Assembly: GCF_030867095.1 (NCBI RefSeq)
Contig: NC_081824.1
Coordinates: 86,967,882-87,031,881 of the forward strand
Reading direction: 5' to 3'
DNA from: Alligator mississippiensis
Taxonomy: Eukaryota > Chordata > Crocodylia > Alligatoridae
Length of the DNA stretch: 64,000 bases
In this document: in pieces, positions 12,401 to 25,534 of the stretch
How the letters are laid out: each line of letters starts with the position of its first letter
Position numbering within the stretch: position 1 is the first letter of the stretch
Notes under the pieces: model-generated
Database searches by the model: none
What the model saw: only the letters and a program-made list of their open reading frames with translations
What the model was told of the DNA's origin: nothing
Translations under genes and position numbers: made by a program

Positions 12401-12469
12401 GCCCCGGCTATTAATATGGGCCACTGCAAGGGTTTGACAGCCTTTCCTGTTTGAAAAGGAAATGTCAGT

Positions 12470-12565
12470 TCACTTGCTTATTGGTTCAATCTATGAAGTT
12501 TTTAAAAAGCCTGCAAAGATTGAATCGATTCAGCCTTGGGCTTTTTTACTGTCTGTACTTAGCCA
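12470..12565. repeat. End fragment of an interspersed repeat shared with 29886-29951
   Basis: It shares GCAAAGATTGAAT.GATT, GGCTTTTT and TACTTAGCC in order with 29886-29951, where it seems to be the right end of a DNA-transposon-like element. Only this end is recognisable here. Confidence 0.4.
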
Positions 12566-13635
12566 TGATCAGTATAACAGAAAGGGAAAAAAAATCACTT
12601 CTCTTTCAAGACACTTATCTGCTATCTGACTCAAGAATAGTTTAACTGAAAGATACAGAAAAATATCTTTCCCTCCCAGTTTACTTCGTTGCTTTGACAA
12701 CACAATTTCCCCTATATAATCAGTGTCTTTTGTAGTCTGGGTCTTTCACACTGCAACACATGGAAAGATATTTTTTTAATGTAATTTTTAAAACCATGGA
12801 AACCAGTAAGAGACCCAGATACAGTTCTTCAATCTACTCTTGCCTTTATTTTTAGAACTCACTAGTTTCAGTTGACCATCTTTTACATAATTGACATTTT
12901 TCAAGTAAAGTGATATGTACCAGGTTATTCATTTTATATATATCCTAAGGTAAAACATCATTAAAGCTGACCCATTTTTCCCAAAATATGCTAAGAAACA
13001 TTACCCCAATCAGCACAAAAACACAGTTTTGGGTTCATAGTTCACTTCAATGCACAACAATGCATTCTTCTTAACATCTTCCTGATGATGATAGCTAGAA
13101 TGATTAGCTGTGACACTGTCAATTTATCCCTCAAGATAAATTTCTGTAAAATAGCTTTACTGAGATTAAATGCCTGCTATATTATACTCTCAAGTCTATT
13201 CAACATATTGATGTTAAGATAGAGAATGATTTAGTCAGGAACAAGTCAGATTAAGCCCCATACAATTGATTTCCCCTTTCCATTGTACTAAAACTTCTGG
13301 TTTTTCCTTTCAGATCCCTTCATTTCTACTCTACCCATCCAGCCTCATAGCAAGGTTGAAACTTGGACTTCTTTAGACTTTCTACGGATCATGTGAAACA
13401 AATGAGCTGTGATTATTTATCCTGATTAATTGTACATATTATGTTGTGTTGCTATTTTCCCACCCAGCCACCAATAACAATTTGTTCATTTCATTCATTT
13501 GTTATGGTCTTGTCTTTTGGCCTGTAAGATTAAATTCATTATCCTTTTGTTTCACAAGTATTAAGGGTAATGCATTCTCTTTATTTACCGAGAGGATAAG
13601 GCAAAACTTTTTACTAAGCTCATGGGAAATCACTG
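12566..13635. other. AT-rich ASCC3 intron, nothing recognised
   Basis: I see no gene, terminal repeat or tandem array in this stretch. Confidence 0.6.
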
Positions 13636-13639
13636 GTCA

Positions 13640-14330
13640 AAATGGAGAGGATGAGGATCAATACTATAACTGTGGGATGGATAGGGTTCAAAAGGGAGGG
13701 GGTTCACACTGGAGAGGGCCTGATTAATCATAGGATGACCATGAGCTATCTGTATGAAGCATCTTTCAAGGGAGAGCACGGGAGGAAGCCAATGTAAGTC
13801 TAAAAGGCAGGATATATTAAGTAGAGGCAGGGAAATACTAGGACCACTACAGAAGGCAATGGTAAGATGCCATTTTGAATACTGAACCAAGTTCTGATCA
13901 CAACATTCAAAAAGAGATTAACTTAAATTGAAATGGATACAAAGAATAGCCCCTAAAATTGTTAATAGAATGGAAACCTTATCTTATGATTGAAGATTAA
14001 GAAAGATTGGGGTGTTGAGTTTAGCTAAACAAAGATTGAGAGAGAACAATTAATTTTTATGAATACATTCATAGGTTTAATATAACGGAATAAAAGTTCT
14101 TTAGCATAAAAACCAACTCTGGCACAAAATCAAATGGCCACAAACTAGCTATGAACAAATTAACTGGAAAATTGAAAGAACATTTCTATCAAAAGGAATG
14201 AGTTTTTTCAAATGGTGTTCTAAGCAAAGTAGAATGGCCAAAAATTGCTTTAAGGTCAAAAATCAGTGTGTTTATAGAAGGGACAGTATGATAGGACGGA
14301 GGTCCTGAATCAACAATCAGTGTGAGTAAT
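13640..14330 (+). mobile_element. Old CR1 (L3-like) LINE fragment, plus orientation
   Basis: Highly decayed, but it keeps the order of landmarks of the CR1 ORF2 3' region: CAGAAGGCAATGGTAAGA, a TGAATACTG..CCAAGTTCTGATCAC stretch (family: LEYC.QFWSP), AATGGATACAAAGAATAG (VQRRA), GAAAGATTGGGGTGTT and a GAACATTTCT..CAAAAGGAATGAGT stretch. It is much older than the copies at 3826 and 28982. Many stops are present and it is inactive. Confidence 0.65.
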
Positions 14331-14458
14331 TTGTGGATTCAAGTATTTGTAATCCGAGCCAGGGTTTGGACAGGGGAAGGTGTGGGGGGAGGTGAAGGGG
14401 TCCAGTGGTGCAGCTGCAGTTCCCTTCAGGCATCAACTGATTTCATGATTACTTATCA

Positions 14459-15966
14459 TAGGAGCGGGCAAAATATGGCCTGTGGGCCGGATCTGGCCTG
14501 CCAAGCCATTCTATGTGGCCTGCAGGGCCCTAAAAAAATTTAGAAAATTAGTATTCATCTGCCCCTGGCTGCCTGACAAACATGATAAGGTACCAGGGGC
14601 AGTAGGACCTAGGGGAAGCTGATGGCAGGAGCCAGTAGCCATGGCAGCAAGGCCTGCCTGGCCCCACCCCACACCCAACCTCCCTCGCCCCCAGCTGGAC
14701 CCTAGGACCCTGGGGCTGTTCCTATCTCCCTCTACCAGAGAGGGAAATTCAGATAAGAGCCCAGGGGAAGGGGGGAAGAAGCAAGGGAGGACCATGAGTG
14801 ATTGCTCCAGTCTTCAGGACCAGACCAGCTCCTGCAGTCCTGGCACTGCAACTGGGAACCATGTGGCGCCAGAGTAGTGGGCAGAAAAGCAGGGAAATGG
14901 CAGCAGCAGGTGGGGGGAGTGGCAGTAAGCAGGTGTACCTGAGCCCAGTAACAGCTGGGCAGGAGTGCAGGGCCTGCACCGGCATTCTGGGGCCATAGCC
15001 AGTGGGTCCCACAGCAGGGCGGCAGGAGCAAGGGGCCCCGAGCTGGCAGGGGCTCTGGAGCAAGGCCTTCTCCCCCCTTTCCCAGCTGTCGCAGCCCAGC
15101 CTGGCTCCATAGAGACCTGCTGGCCTGGGCACCACACTCCTGATGCCCCACTCTGGGCCCCAGAGTGCTGGCGTGGGCACTGCACTCTTGCGTACCCGCT
15201 CATTGCTACTCCCTTCCTTGCCTGCTGCTGCCATTTCCCCGCTTTCCTGCCCACCACCACCACTGCTGGTCGTTTCCATCCCCCCACCCACCACTCTGCC
15301 ACCATGTGGTTCCCAGCTACAGCGCCAGGACTGCAGTACTCAGCAGGAGCTGGCCTGGCCACCATGATTTTCGGCTGGCTCCATGTGGTGCCCACCGGGC
15401 TGGTCCAGCTCCTACCGCATCCTGCAATCTTGGCCGTGCAGCTGGGACATAGTGCCAGAGCTGTGAGCAGGAGGGAGGAGGCAGTGGCAGAAGAAGGGCA
15501 GCAGTGGCAGATGCGGTAGTGGGAGATAAGTAGTGGCAAGTGGGAGCACCTGCACCAGTGCCTTGGGGCAAGGAGCAGCAGGAGTGTGGAGCCCAGGCTT
15601 GGAGGAGCACTGGCAGGTGTTCTGCCTGCTGCGGGGGGGTTCTGGCAAACCCTTCCCCTCCACACATGCCATAATCCTCCCCAGCCACCCTCCCCCCACA
15701 AAGAGACCATAGTAATGAATTAGCACTGTCAGTGCTGTGATGTGCACAGTATTATTTGACTACTGCGCAGTCAGTACCTCATGTAGACACGTCCATAGAC
15801 AATCATCCATTTGTCAAAGGACCTACATTAGGGGGCTGGACTTCCAGTCACAAGATAACAACCAGGGGTGGGGCACCTGTCAAGGGGTGGGACTACCCAT
15901 GCGGCCCTCGACAGCTTGCCAAAAATCAGTAAGCGGTCCTCTTTCCGAGATAATTGCCCACTCCTG
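14459..15966 (-). mobile_element. Non-autonomous hAT element, copy B (reverse of copy A)
   Basis: It reads from TAGGAGCGGGCAAAATATGG to GAGATAATTGCCCACTCCTG, which are the same termini as copy A in reverse. The interiors align in reverse order, including AGGGAAATTCAGATAAGAGC, the CCTGGCACTGCA module and the GTGGTTCCCAGCTACAG inverted partner. The flanking 8-mers ACTTATCA and CCCTATCT agree at only five of eight bases, so the target duplication has decayed. A segment at about 15700-15830 absent from copy A may be a later insertion. Confidence 0.72.
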
Positions 15967-16079
15967 CCCTATCTTTATTAAGGGTCTTGATGTTCCAGAA
16001 TTCAAACTATCCTTTCTTCTGCAATTTCGCTCTCTCTCTTCTATCCCACAGACTTGCATACTGGGAAGGGGGCTGCTCC

Positions 16080-16470
16080 AGAGCCACTAAGATCTTGTGA
16101 TGGAGTCAGCTTGCTCCAGAGCCAGGGCATAGCTGCGACCTTCATCGTGCATGCTCCAAGCAGGGGCACAAACAAGGGATTGCACCTCTGCCCCAACTCC
16201 TTACAGCAGTGACAGTCTGGTTTGGAACAGGGGCAGAGCCGCGATCCCCTGCTTGTGCACCCCTGCCCAGAGCGTGTAGGCTTGTACAGCATGCAAGACT
16301 GCAGCAGCTGCAGAGCAGCCCCCTGCCCTGCTGTGACATGCGCTGCTAGCACGGCTGTTACTGGTCTCCATGGCAACCCCAGCCTTGAGCTTTCCAGCGC
16401 AGCTGTGGCTGGGGTCTTCATGGAAACCGGCCCCACCCATGTGCAGGGGCAGCTGGGAAATGGAGTCCAA
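16080..16470. repeat. GC-rich repeat-like segment
   Basis: This is a compositional island (CpG-containing, about 390 bp) in AT-rich intron, similar in texture to the hAT interiors nearby. No termini or coding exon were found. Confidence 0.3.
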
Positions 16471-19400
16471 TGCTGACCTGATCCAGTCCATGAGCCAGAC
16501 TTTGCCTGGCTCTGCCTTAATGTAAAACATTAGCATGTACCGGCTTTCCTCCTCCATTATTCCAAACTCTTTTGAACTGACAGAAGTTCTGCTGTCTTTG
16601 CAGTACATGTTGAAACAATCACTAGAGGTACAGGTCCAGATGCAAAAAGATAAAATAGGTACCTGCCTTCCAGAGAATTTAAGGTTGGAGATAAGTATTT
16701 ACTGGTCATTAGTGATCACGTTTAACACCAGGCAGAATAAGTTTTGCCAGGGTCATGTCCTCATTTAAACCTTTTCCATCATTAGTCAATAAAATCTTGT
16801 TCTTAAATGCAGTTTAAGTTGTGATTCCTTCTAGATGACCTAATTTTTCTCAGTGAAATGAATACTATATTTCAAGGAATACTTGAGGAAAAAATATTAG
16901 CATGTTTGCATATAAGGACATAAAAAAGCTGAATTATTTCAAGCTGCTGGCTAAAAGACAACAAAATACTTAAAACAGTTTTACTTACTGACAAAACAGA
17001 TACCTGGAAGGAAATCAATTTTAAATTAGAAGTCTGAAAGCTAAAATATTTTGCATATCAGTGCTGTATCAAAAGCACAATAGAAGCTAAGGTGAATTCA
17101 AATACAGCTGTGACAAATGTTTAAATACTATTTTTTACAATCAAAAATCATCTTTCATTCTGAGCTGCCACTGGAAACAATGGTTCAGTCATGACATTTA
17201 ATTTAAGGGCAAGAACAATCCAATATTATGACTGTTGAACAGATACTTAAGAATAGCAACTGTGGTTCTTTGATTCATTGTCAAAGCAGATTATATTCTT
17301 TAGAGCTCATAAGTCCCATTTGTTTTGGAATTCTTTTGAATAATAGTCTGTGGTGCTACACTTGTACCCAAAATGCCCTCCTCCCCAAAAGAGATAATAG
17401 ATTAGATGGCTGCAACTCACATTTAGCTCATTCTTCTACTATAAGAAGCTGGGTTGTAGAATCAGATATATTATGCACAGAGAAAACCTCAGTTACTATA
17501 GGTAAATAACCATTCATTGACATTTCCACGCAGAATCCACTCTGGGTGATTAAAAATCTGAGTAGCAAAATAACTCCTTGAATATGTCACACAAAATGAG
17601 AAAGGTGTTAAATGGAGTTCAAGCCTGTATCTCCACAGAACACAGCACTGGGTTCTTGCTCTTGTAATTTATTACAAATAAGTCCATGTGCTGGGACAAC
17701 CATCTGTGAAAGATGCTACAAAAGGATCAAAATTGTAATGATTATTGTTCTCAGATAAGCTTCTGCTCAGGCAACATGCCAGTATGTTCTGTAGGCTACA
17801 GGTTGGGGTATAGAGTTTTAAGATAACAGTGACATACACACCAATTCCATAATACTATAGCTATCTGGCGCAGGCAAAAGGTTCTGCCCTGCTCTGACTT
17901 GTTGATGTAGCATACCATAATGTATCAAAATGGTATCATTAAACCCAAGATGAGGAATACTTGGCATGCTAATCAGACTGCCCTACAGGTAAGTATTCTG
18001 GAAGGTATCCTGTACTATCACTTAAAGAGACAGATCCCATGAACTTTAGTTGGTCAAGACATGCTCTCCAATCCTGAGTGGAGACATTTTTTATCACTCT
18101 TTGTTGGTAGAGACTGAAAAGGGGACAAAAGCCCCGAAGAGTTCATTAGTTTTTTTAAGCTGGGAACCTACTTGTGAAGAAATGTTGGGGGGGGTGCAGA
18201 AATGGGAGAGAGAACTTTCCATATGCTGGCCAGATACCTAAAACTGTTGTCTTCCTAGATAGGAACATCACATATAAACCACACCTGAAACCTTAGTGAA
18301 CACTGGAACTGCAGAGACAAAGAAATCTGCGTAGTAATATTATGACTTTTCTATTAAAATTTTAAAAGTTCTGTATTTTCTGAGAGCCAGATTTCTTCAG
18401 TTATAAAAATAAGCATCCTGAGCTTTAAGAAATGAAAGTTAGTCCTCAGAATCCGGGGAGGAAACATACAAAACAAGGTAACCACACCAAATTTGAAGTT
18501 AAGTGAAGATACTAAGACCATAAAAATGTGTGTAACATTCCTTTCCTCCTTCAGAAATCCTTTGACCCTGAATCCTGAGGACACTTACTTCATTACTCCC
18601 AGTTATGAAATTGACCTGTTGCTTCAGTCTCTGGTGAAAGAAGTCCCTGCAGATGGGACAGAAAATTGCTCTAGAGTGGGCTGTCCTCAATGGTGAAGTA
18701 GACCTACCATGGAATTCCTAATACCTCCAGCCAGAAATACATCCTTGTTGCTCCAATGACCATCACTGTGCAGTGTGCTATGCCTGATACCAGGTACTCC
18801 TTGGAAAGTGATTTGGGCCAAGAGATTCCTCTCTGGTCTTACTCCTGATAAAGAGACTTGGCTGAAAAGTCTCATGAGCCACCTGCACCAGTACCACAAG
18901 TAGGATGAGAAAAACATTTAAGCCATGTAGCCAGCATCTAATATCTCCTGTCAGCCAGCATCTAATATCTCCTGTCAGCCATTTTTATACTGCTGTAACT
19001 GACATCAGAATATGCTGACATAGACAACATTAATGGACATGGGCAACTGTCCCCAAAAACTTGCAGAAATCTAGAAGCTCGCATTGCTTCTCCAGGAGGA
19101 CAACCCGTTCCCCTGCAGTGGGATAACAAGCAAGTCCAACTTTCTTTTTAATAAGTCCTCAAACGACTTATCTCATTCACATAACAAATAAAACTGGAGG
19201 GAAAGGGTGCATTTAAAGGGAAAGGAAAGGGAGAGTTGTCTAACAAGTATGGTTGAAGGTTAACAAACTTTTGGAGAGATACTGTCTCCCTCAGAGGAGC
19301 TTAGAATAAGATTCCCAGAATGAATCCAACTCTTTGTCAAGAAGGATCCAGCCTTTAAGACTGTGGATGATGCAGGATTCCTGGAATAGGGATTTCCTCT

Positions 19401-19590
19401 CTGGGAGATGTGTGGTAGCCATGGGCCTGCTCAATAAATAAAGGTAATCTCCTAAACTCTTTAAATAAATCTTCTCCAGCGTCTCTACCAGATGCCCATT
19501 GCACCGCTCAGTGAAGCAAAGGGACATGCTCCAGAAAAAGAAATGTGGTTAAGTTTCTCTAAAGATTCTAATATAACAAAAGCCTTAGTC
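16471..19590. other. ASCC3 intron with a 24-bp tandem duplication
   Basis: Mostly AT-rich intron with no gene seen. At about 18929-18977 the 24-mer beginning AGCCAGCATCTAATATCTCC occurs twice in tandem without change, a recent small duplication. A poly-G run lies at 18187-18194. Confidence 0.6.
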
Positions 19591-19596
19591 TCTGTC

Positions 19597-20501
19597 TGTA
19601 ACACTTTATTCACACTCTGATTGGCTGTCTCAGCAGCCAATCACAATGCTGACTGAAACAACCAATTAGAGTGCACCAAGAGCATTCCGAGCAGGAGGTG
19701 GCTGTGTTGGCTACAAATGTCCAACTCGGGATCCTTAAAATTCTAGTTTATTAGGCAGATTGAAACGCTGTAATGACTTAAATCATAAACCTTGGGGCTG
19801 GTCCCCACACACACACACGCACACATGTGCACACACACGCACGCACACACACACACACACACACAGTAGCAGGCTACAGAGTCAGGTATACCTATCCTAC
19901 AAGCGCTGGAGTCTGTCGCTGAGGCTTCTTTCAGCGTGGTGTTCCAGAAAGGGGTCGCCGGCTGGTCCTTCTGGCTGGACAGGTCTGGTCGAGTTGGAGA
20001 TCAAGAGGGCGCCCCTGAGGGTCACTTTTCACTGCCTTTTATCTGTCCCTGGCAGACTTTGGTGACTCCCCAGTTTTCAGGTTTGCCCAATCCAGGGGTC
20101 ATTGACCCTCGTGGGACTTCCCCCCGCCTCGGTGGCTACTGGACAGCATCTGTCAGCCACAGGGGTCGTCCGCATGAACGTGCAGGTTTGGGAGTCCATT
20201 GATGAATTTTGAATAGGGCTCTGGGAGCGGTTGATCTGGAGATATTCAGCCCAAAAGTTGGTCCCCAGTGTTGATTAACTCAGGCCAGGGCTTCTAGCCC
20301 TTGATCAGTGACATTTAGAGATTTCCCCGTTGTTACATTGTCTTCTATTGAGTTCTTCGGTTGGCTGATCTGCAGCTTCCAGGTGATAATTGCTGTGTGC
20401 TACCTTGTTACACATTCAATCACTGATTCACTTGCTCTTTCAGGGGCCAGCCTGATACAGGGAAGGACAGTTTGATTCCTACCCTTGTTAACACTGTTAC
20501 A
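19597..20501 (-). mobile_element. Solo LTR of an endogenous retrovirus (fossil)
   Basis: A 905-bp block bounded by a perfect 7-bp inverted repeat, TGTAACA at the left and TGTTACA at the right. Read on the minus strand it therefore starts TGTAACAGTG and ends TGTTACA. It has a TATA-like GATAAAAG and AATAAA signals in the expected order on that strand. A CA-dinucleotide microsatellite lies inside. No internal retroviral region or second LTR is seen, so it is a solo LTR. The retroviral class is undetermined, and the target duplication is no longer clear, which suggests an old insertion. Confidence 0.6.
19803..19866. repeat. (CA)n microsatellite
   Basis: An interrupted CA/CG-CA simple repeat of about 60 bp within the solo LTR. 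Confidence 0.9.
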
Positions 20502-20765
20502 ATGTATAATTTACTTATGAAACTAAACATATTCAGTTGAAAGTTGAAAGGTGAGGCGTATAAAATATAAGCTACAAATGCCATGGCACACAAATAGATA
20601 AAAATACCAAAATACAAGGGGAGATACAAAATGCACACATACAAATTTTAAAACACAATTCCTTATCTTAAAGTGAAAGAGAGAGGAAGGAAGAAAAGGT
20701 AGAAAAAGAGAAACATATCCAAAGAAGGGAGAGCAAATGCAGGCAAGAGGAAAAGGGGGCTTTCT

Positions 20766-21080
20766 GCTACAGCTGTGCCACCGGAAAGTGCTGCCATGAC
20801 AGCAGGGACAGAGGGAACAGAGTGGGGGAGGCAAAGCCAGCTGCTTGCACCCCAGGAGGGCACAGAGTGCCCCCCCAGATCTGTGCAAGGCAGAGCAGGA
20901 TGGGCTGCAGCTGGGGCTGCATGGGGCTCTTCTTGGTGGGGGCTGGGCTTGGAGCCGACGCTGGCAGCGCTGGAAGGATGCTGCATCCACCCCAAATTTC
21001 ACGGCCGCTCCACTCCCAGCACTGCCACCGCCAGCCACCCAGCACAGCGCAGGCTCTTCCCGGTGTGTGAGATGGGAATC
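20766..21080. repeat. GC-rich module related to the hAT interior at 31951
   Basis: Positions 20985-21068 match 31951-32034 closely (CTGCATCCACCCCAAATTT, CACCCAGCACAGC, CTCTTCCCGGTGTGTG). No hAT ends are recognisable here, so this is a fragment or a shared cargo module. Open frames on both strands in this patch are compositional. Confidence 0.5.
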
Positions 21081-23161
21081 TTACCATTAAATCTTTTCTA
21101 AAACTAATATCTAAAGCCAACTAGCAAAGAAAGTCAATAAGCAAAAAACTAAGAGTAACACTTTTTCTAGCAAGCAAACAAACTATGTTAGCTTCTTACA
21201 AAGATCACAGAACACAGAAACTGCTGGATTCTCTCTGCAGCTATGGGCCATAAGAAAAAATGGCTGAAGCTACCCAACCCTCCAGCCCCTGGCAATGGAG
21301 AGCTAGAAGGCACTCTTGACACAGACATGGCATCAAATACTACATCTCCCATAGGGGACCTGGCTGGCATCAACAGTGAAATCTTTGTGAGAAATTATTT
21401 AATTCTGCGCGCCCCTCCTCCCCTTCCCCCCCCCAAATAATAAAACAAAACAAAACACCGGAAGGCTCTTAAAGAGGTTTTTCTATTGCAAGAACAGAAC
21501 ATCATCAACTTCCTAATTAAAGTTCCCTCTCACTTTAAAATATTTCTAAACCTCTTTCAAATCACTATTTCAGACTTAGTTTTTTTCATCAGAACAAAAT
21601 ATACAGTTGTTCACTGAAATATTTCCTTTTTGCTGAGCATTTTGAACACCATTCTACAAGTTCTCAGTGAAGATTTTCTTCTCTTTCCTTTAATTTGTTC
21701 AATGCAAAGCAACACCCAACTAATTCTTCTCTAAAGGAAAATATCATGTGCAAAAATCCACAGACTTTGAAGGTTAAAGAGAACCCCTTCCTGTCTAAAC
21801 AAAAAATGGTGTAGTTAATCTTGGTAAGTAATCTGAGCATATAAAGGGACTAAACCCAAGGAGTGGATTTAGGAAACAAAAGAATAGCTAGCTTGTGACA
21901 CTGAAAAGGTGAATCTCAAAAAATTAAATCTTAGAATATTCAAATAGCTTCAAAAGGAATTAAAGTTGTATTTATCAATGCTGATTTTGAATAATTGTGT
22001 AGAAACTTTACTTTGATAAGTCAGTGAAACAACACAACATTAAAATCAATAAACTTAGATATGCTTGAACTTTCTAGCACAAAGAATGCACTATCTGTTA
22101 CCACACAGAAGACCACAGTTCTGATCATGAATAATCTGATGAGGTCATTCTGGAAGTTCTATTTTATGCTGTTCGTTATTTCCATTTTGCTTTAAAAATT
22201 TCTTTTTGTTAACACTTTGTTTTCCAAATTTGGTTTATTCAAGTTAATTTTATACTGTAAGCAGTAAAAATATTTGTAAATCAATCTAGTCACATATACC
22301 AATAGGGCTGCCTTTTGAGATTTCTGAAACTTTAACCAGGAAAGATTGAACTGCCATCAAACTTTGGGAAATAACCTTATTTATGCAACTGCTATACCAA
22401 TAATGATAAATAGTGACCTCTAAATAAAACCTGTCTTTGAGCCTTATGCTGACAAGAAACAACTAATTAGGAACTAGTGAGTTGAATTCTATATACAGTG
22501 CTTGTTGGATACATTTTCAACCAAAAATAAATAAAATCAACAAAATGAGTTCGTACTATAAATCAAGTTTTCACAAATTTCATTCATTATTAAAATATTT
22601 TCAAGGTGGTTTCATTGTGAAAGAATGGAAAAGTGTTTAAGTTTTTTATATCCCCCTAACTCTTCAACACATACATAGGCACACTCTCTCTCAAAATTAT
22701 AGAAAACATGTTTTTTAATTATAGAAGGAATTGTTTTGTTTATTTAAACTCTATATTTTGCCCCTACAGGCCTAATTTTAATATAACAATACTATTTGGA
22801 AATCTGTCCTTATTATACAACAACTGCTTCTACACTGAACTCAGCGCCCCTTAACTTGTTGCTTGTATACCAATACACCAGAAAGAGCTGTACTTTCAGT
22901 TACTATTTGCTGATTGAAGCGTGACAAATGACAGCACACAAAGCTAAACAGAAACAATGATAACAGGTATAAAACTAAGTTGAATTTAAAAGGAGATACT
23001 GGGCCAGATTGACTCATATGTGCATGAACAACTCAGACTGACATGAGTGTCCAGAATACTGGACACCAGAATTAGACCCAGAGTACAAAATAAATATATC
23101 AACATGTAATTATGTATAGGTGCTGCTGCTGTTATTAAGTTATTAATAAATTAAGACTTAC
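21081..23161. other. AT-rich ASCC3 intron, nothing recognised
   Basis: Only simple AT-rich sequence and a short C-rich tract near 21415-21436 are seen. No gene is visible up to the donor at 23161. Confidence 0.6.
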
Positions 23162-23312
23162 CTATTTGTTTTGCAGACTGCAATATAGTTTTCAAATCCC
23201 CATTTACTGATTGGTGGTCTTTCTTCTCCAAATTGTCATTTACAAATTTCACTATTTTCTTCCAGGTAAGATCAGACTTCAGTAACTGCTCATGTAATTT
23301 TGACCTTTTAGT
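23162..23312 (-). CDS. ASCC3: ASCC3 exon (residues 31-80)
   Basis: The acceptor is TTTTCAG at 23319-23313 and the donor is ATAG|GTAAGT at 23162/23161, a near-perfect consensus. The 151 bp encode 50 residues plus one base, so the exon starts in phase 0 and leaves in phase 1. The peptide begins TKRSKLHEQLLKSDLTWKK and ends LQSAKQI. It lines up residue for residue with human ASCC3 residues 31-80, keeping the KRSKLHEQ and LTWKK blocks. It belongs to the helical N-terminal region that in the family contacts ASCC2. There is no start codon, so it is missed when only ATG-started frames are considered. Confidence 0.93.
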
Positions 23313-24543
23313 CTGAAAACAGATTCAGACAATAGTAAGACAATATTTTTTTTAAATACTTTTTGTTTTTAAATAACAGGGAATTCCTAAAAAGCAAGCA
23401 CACACCCCATACACAAAACATTACTTGGGACAAATTACCTGCAATAACTCCATTTGCATTCAGTGTTCTTACAGCAGCAGGAAAGAACAGCCAGTGCTCT
23501 ACCCCTCCTACTCCACCCCCTCGAACCTGATCTGAATTGCCTACCATTCATTCCCACCTCCCAAATATTCCCTTCCATCACCACTGCCACTACTCCAACT
23601 CAAACATCCACACGTTAAGTTTATTCTTTTTTTGTTATAATAGTTTACATATTTTTGCTATTATTCAAGAGAACAAACACTAAACCCGCACATACACACC
23701 ATACCATACTGGTAGAGGCAGACTAGCAACGGGCCTACTTTAATTTTAGATTCCTGCCAAAGGTTTTGATTCAAACTGACAGTATTATTCAGGTTTGATG
23801 ACCTCTAGAACCCCACAGGTAAACTGAAAACTAGCTGGCTAGCAACCTTTTTTGTCACCACACATATGTTGTAATCTTGTTTGAAGACTAGAGTTAAATT
23901 GTGATAAGGACCTACATGCCAACGTTACTTCTCTAAAGGAGGAGTAGGTGCCATGTAAATAGCTGGATGCAGCAACTGATGTTTACCACTGTAAGAAAAC
24001 TCACTATATATTTATATAGAAATCTTTCATCCAGGAAACTGGACGGCGTTTGGGGATAAAGCAAGCCATTTTAGAGAGTGGCTTTCCATAGATCACAATG
24101 GATTCCTATGCCTAAAAAGTTAGAATTTGAAAGGACAAACGAGAGACATTTTTCACTCATTTTAATGTTAGCAATTTGCAACAGCATCCTATTACTAAAT
24201 TTATTACTAAATAGCTCACCTGAAAGACTCTAAAGAGAGAGACAGTTACTATAAATCTTTTAATAGGGATAAGTAATTGTTGTATTTATATATATATTTA
24301 TATAATATTTATATATTTATATAATATTTAATGCAGTTGAATTCAAAATCCTTTCCTCCACTCCAACTAGGAAAAGTTTTAAAACACTGAATTAACCTCT
24401 TTACGCTCATTTTATAATATATTCTTCATGTTTTGTTTTTATAGTCTCGGAGTCAGGCCATCAATACAAACATTTTGTATGTACGCATTTTGAAGCGTGA
24501 TGATCACATGCTATTTTTCAGGAGATCCCTGCCACACCCACTA
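23313..24543. other. AT-rich ASCC3 intron
   Basis: It contains an irregular TATTTATATA-rich stretch at about 24279-24330 and nothing else recognised. Confidence 0.6.
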
Positions 24544-24551
24544 CCCAAGTA

Positions 24552-24997
24552 CAGGTCTGTCCAACTGGCAGCCAATGGGGGCATTAAGTTGCTGCCTCCT
24601 GGCTTCTGCTTTGCTGTTGCTTCCCCTATAGCTAGAGCTGCAACAGCAGACAAGTGCCACAGGCTCTCCCTCCCTCCTCCAGCTACTGCTTCATGGCCCC
24701 ACCCCAGGAAGTAAGAGCATGGCGTAGGGAGTGGAGGGCAAGTCGTTGGGGGGAGGTCGGGGAGGGGGAACCGCCCACACAACATAGTGGCAATGGGCAG
24801 GATGGAGCTTGTGCATGATGCAATAGCAATGTGGGGGGGAGGTGGGGGGGGAGGAGCAGCCCATGCACAGCAGAGCAGCAAACACAGGGGATGTTTGCAT
24901 GCAGGTGCACAGGGTGGAAATCCATAGTTCACCCTGGTATGGCCTGCACAGGACAAGGCCTTCGCTGGTACAGCCGCTTGGAGGTTGAGCAGCCCTG
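24552..24997. mobile_element. Non-autonomous hAT element (446 bp)
   Basis: The left end is CAGGTCTGTCCAACTGGC. The right end, read in reverse, is CAGGGCTGCTCAACCTCC, giving matched hAT-type termini. The flanking 8-mers are CCCAAGTA (24544-24551) and CCCAAGAT (24998-25005), six of eight identical and consistent with a decayed target duplication. The interior is GC-rich with G runs and no transposase. Confidence 0.7.
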
Positions 24998-25005
24998 CCC
25001 AAGAT

Positions 25006-25530
25006 TGTTAGTGATCAGTTGATAAGCAGCTCATTTTTTCTCATCCTTCATATTCAGTATTTTATGTATACAACACGATAAGAAATGCTGCTCTGAAAAT
25101 GGAATTAATCCTACCATGGTCTTATCCTCATGGGGTCTTTTTATGGCATCGAACACCAGAGTAAGGACTGCTTTTACAATTATTATGTTAACCTCTACCA
25201 GTTAGGGATCTGCCTAACTTGAGGAGGTGGTCAGCCGATTTCACAGGGAGATTGCAGGGCTTGCCTCCATATTCATGCCCCCCACCATGCCTCTGATTGA
25301 CCAAGGGGCCCCAGTGGTCCCGCCTCTTACCACTGATTAGCTCTTAGAGCTTTCCTTCATGCAGCCCTGCCCCCTGCCACTGATTGGAGAAGGGGGATGG
25401 GATCACGACAGACAGCCCTCTTGGCCAATGCTGGGAAGCCAGCATTTTATTTTCAGGAAGTGGGTTTTTCTTTCTTTTCCTCACAGCTTTTGGGGGTATT
25501 GTTGGATTTTGTGATTTCCATAGGTCCCTA
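25006..25530. other. Intron, mixed composition, nothing recognised
   Basis: A moderately GC-rich stretch at 25200-25450 with repeated CTGATTG-type phrases. I could not assign it to an element. Confidence 0.4.
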
Positions 25531-25534
25531 TCTA

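Noticed and set aside
14814-15710. 298-codon minus-strand open frame
   Set aside because: It falls within hAT copy B, with competing frames on both strands and no transposase motifs.
19597-20501. Full-length provirus around the solo LTR
   Set aside because: No second LTR or retroviral internal region lies on either side within the window.
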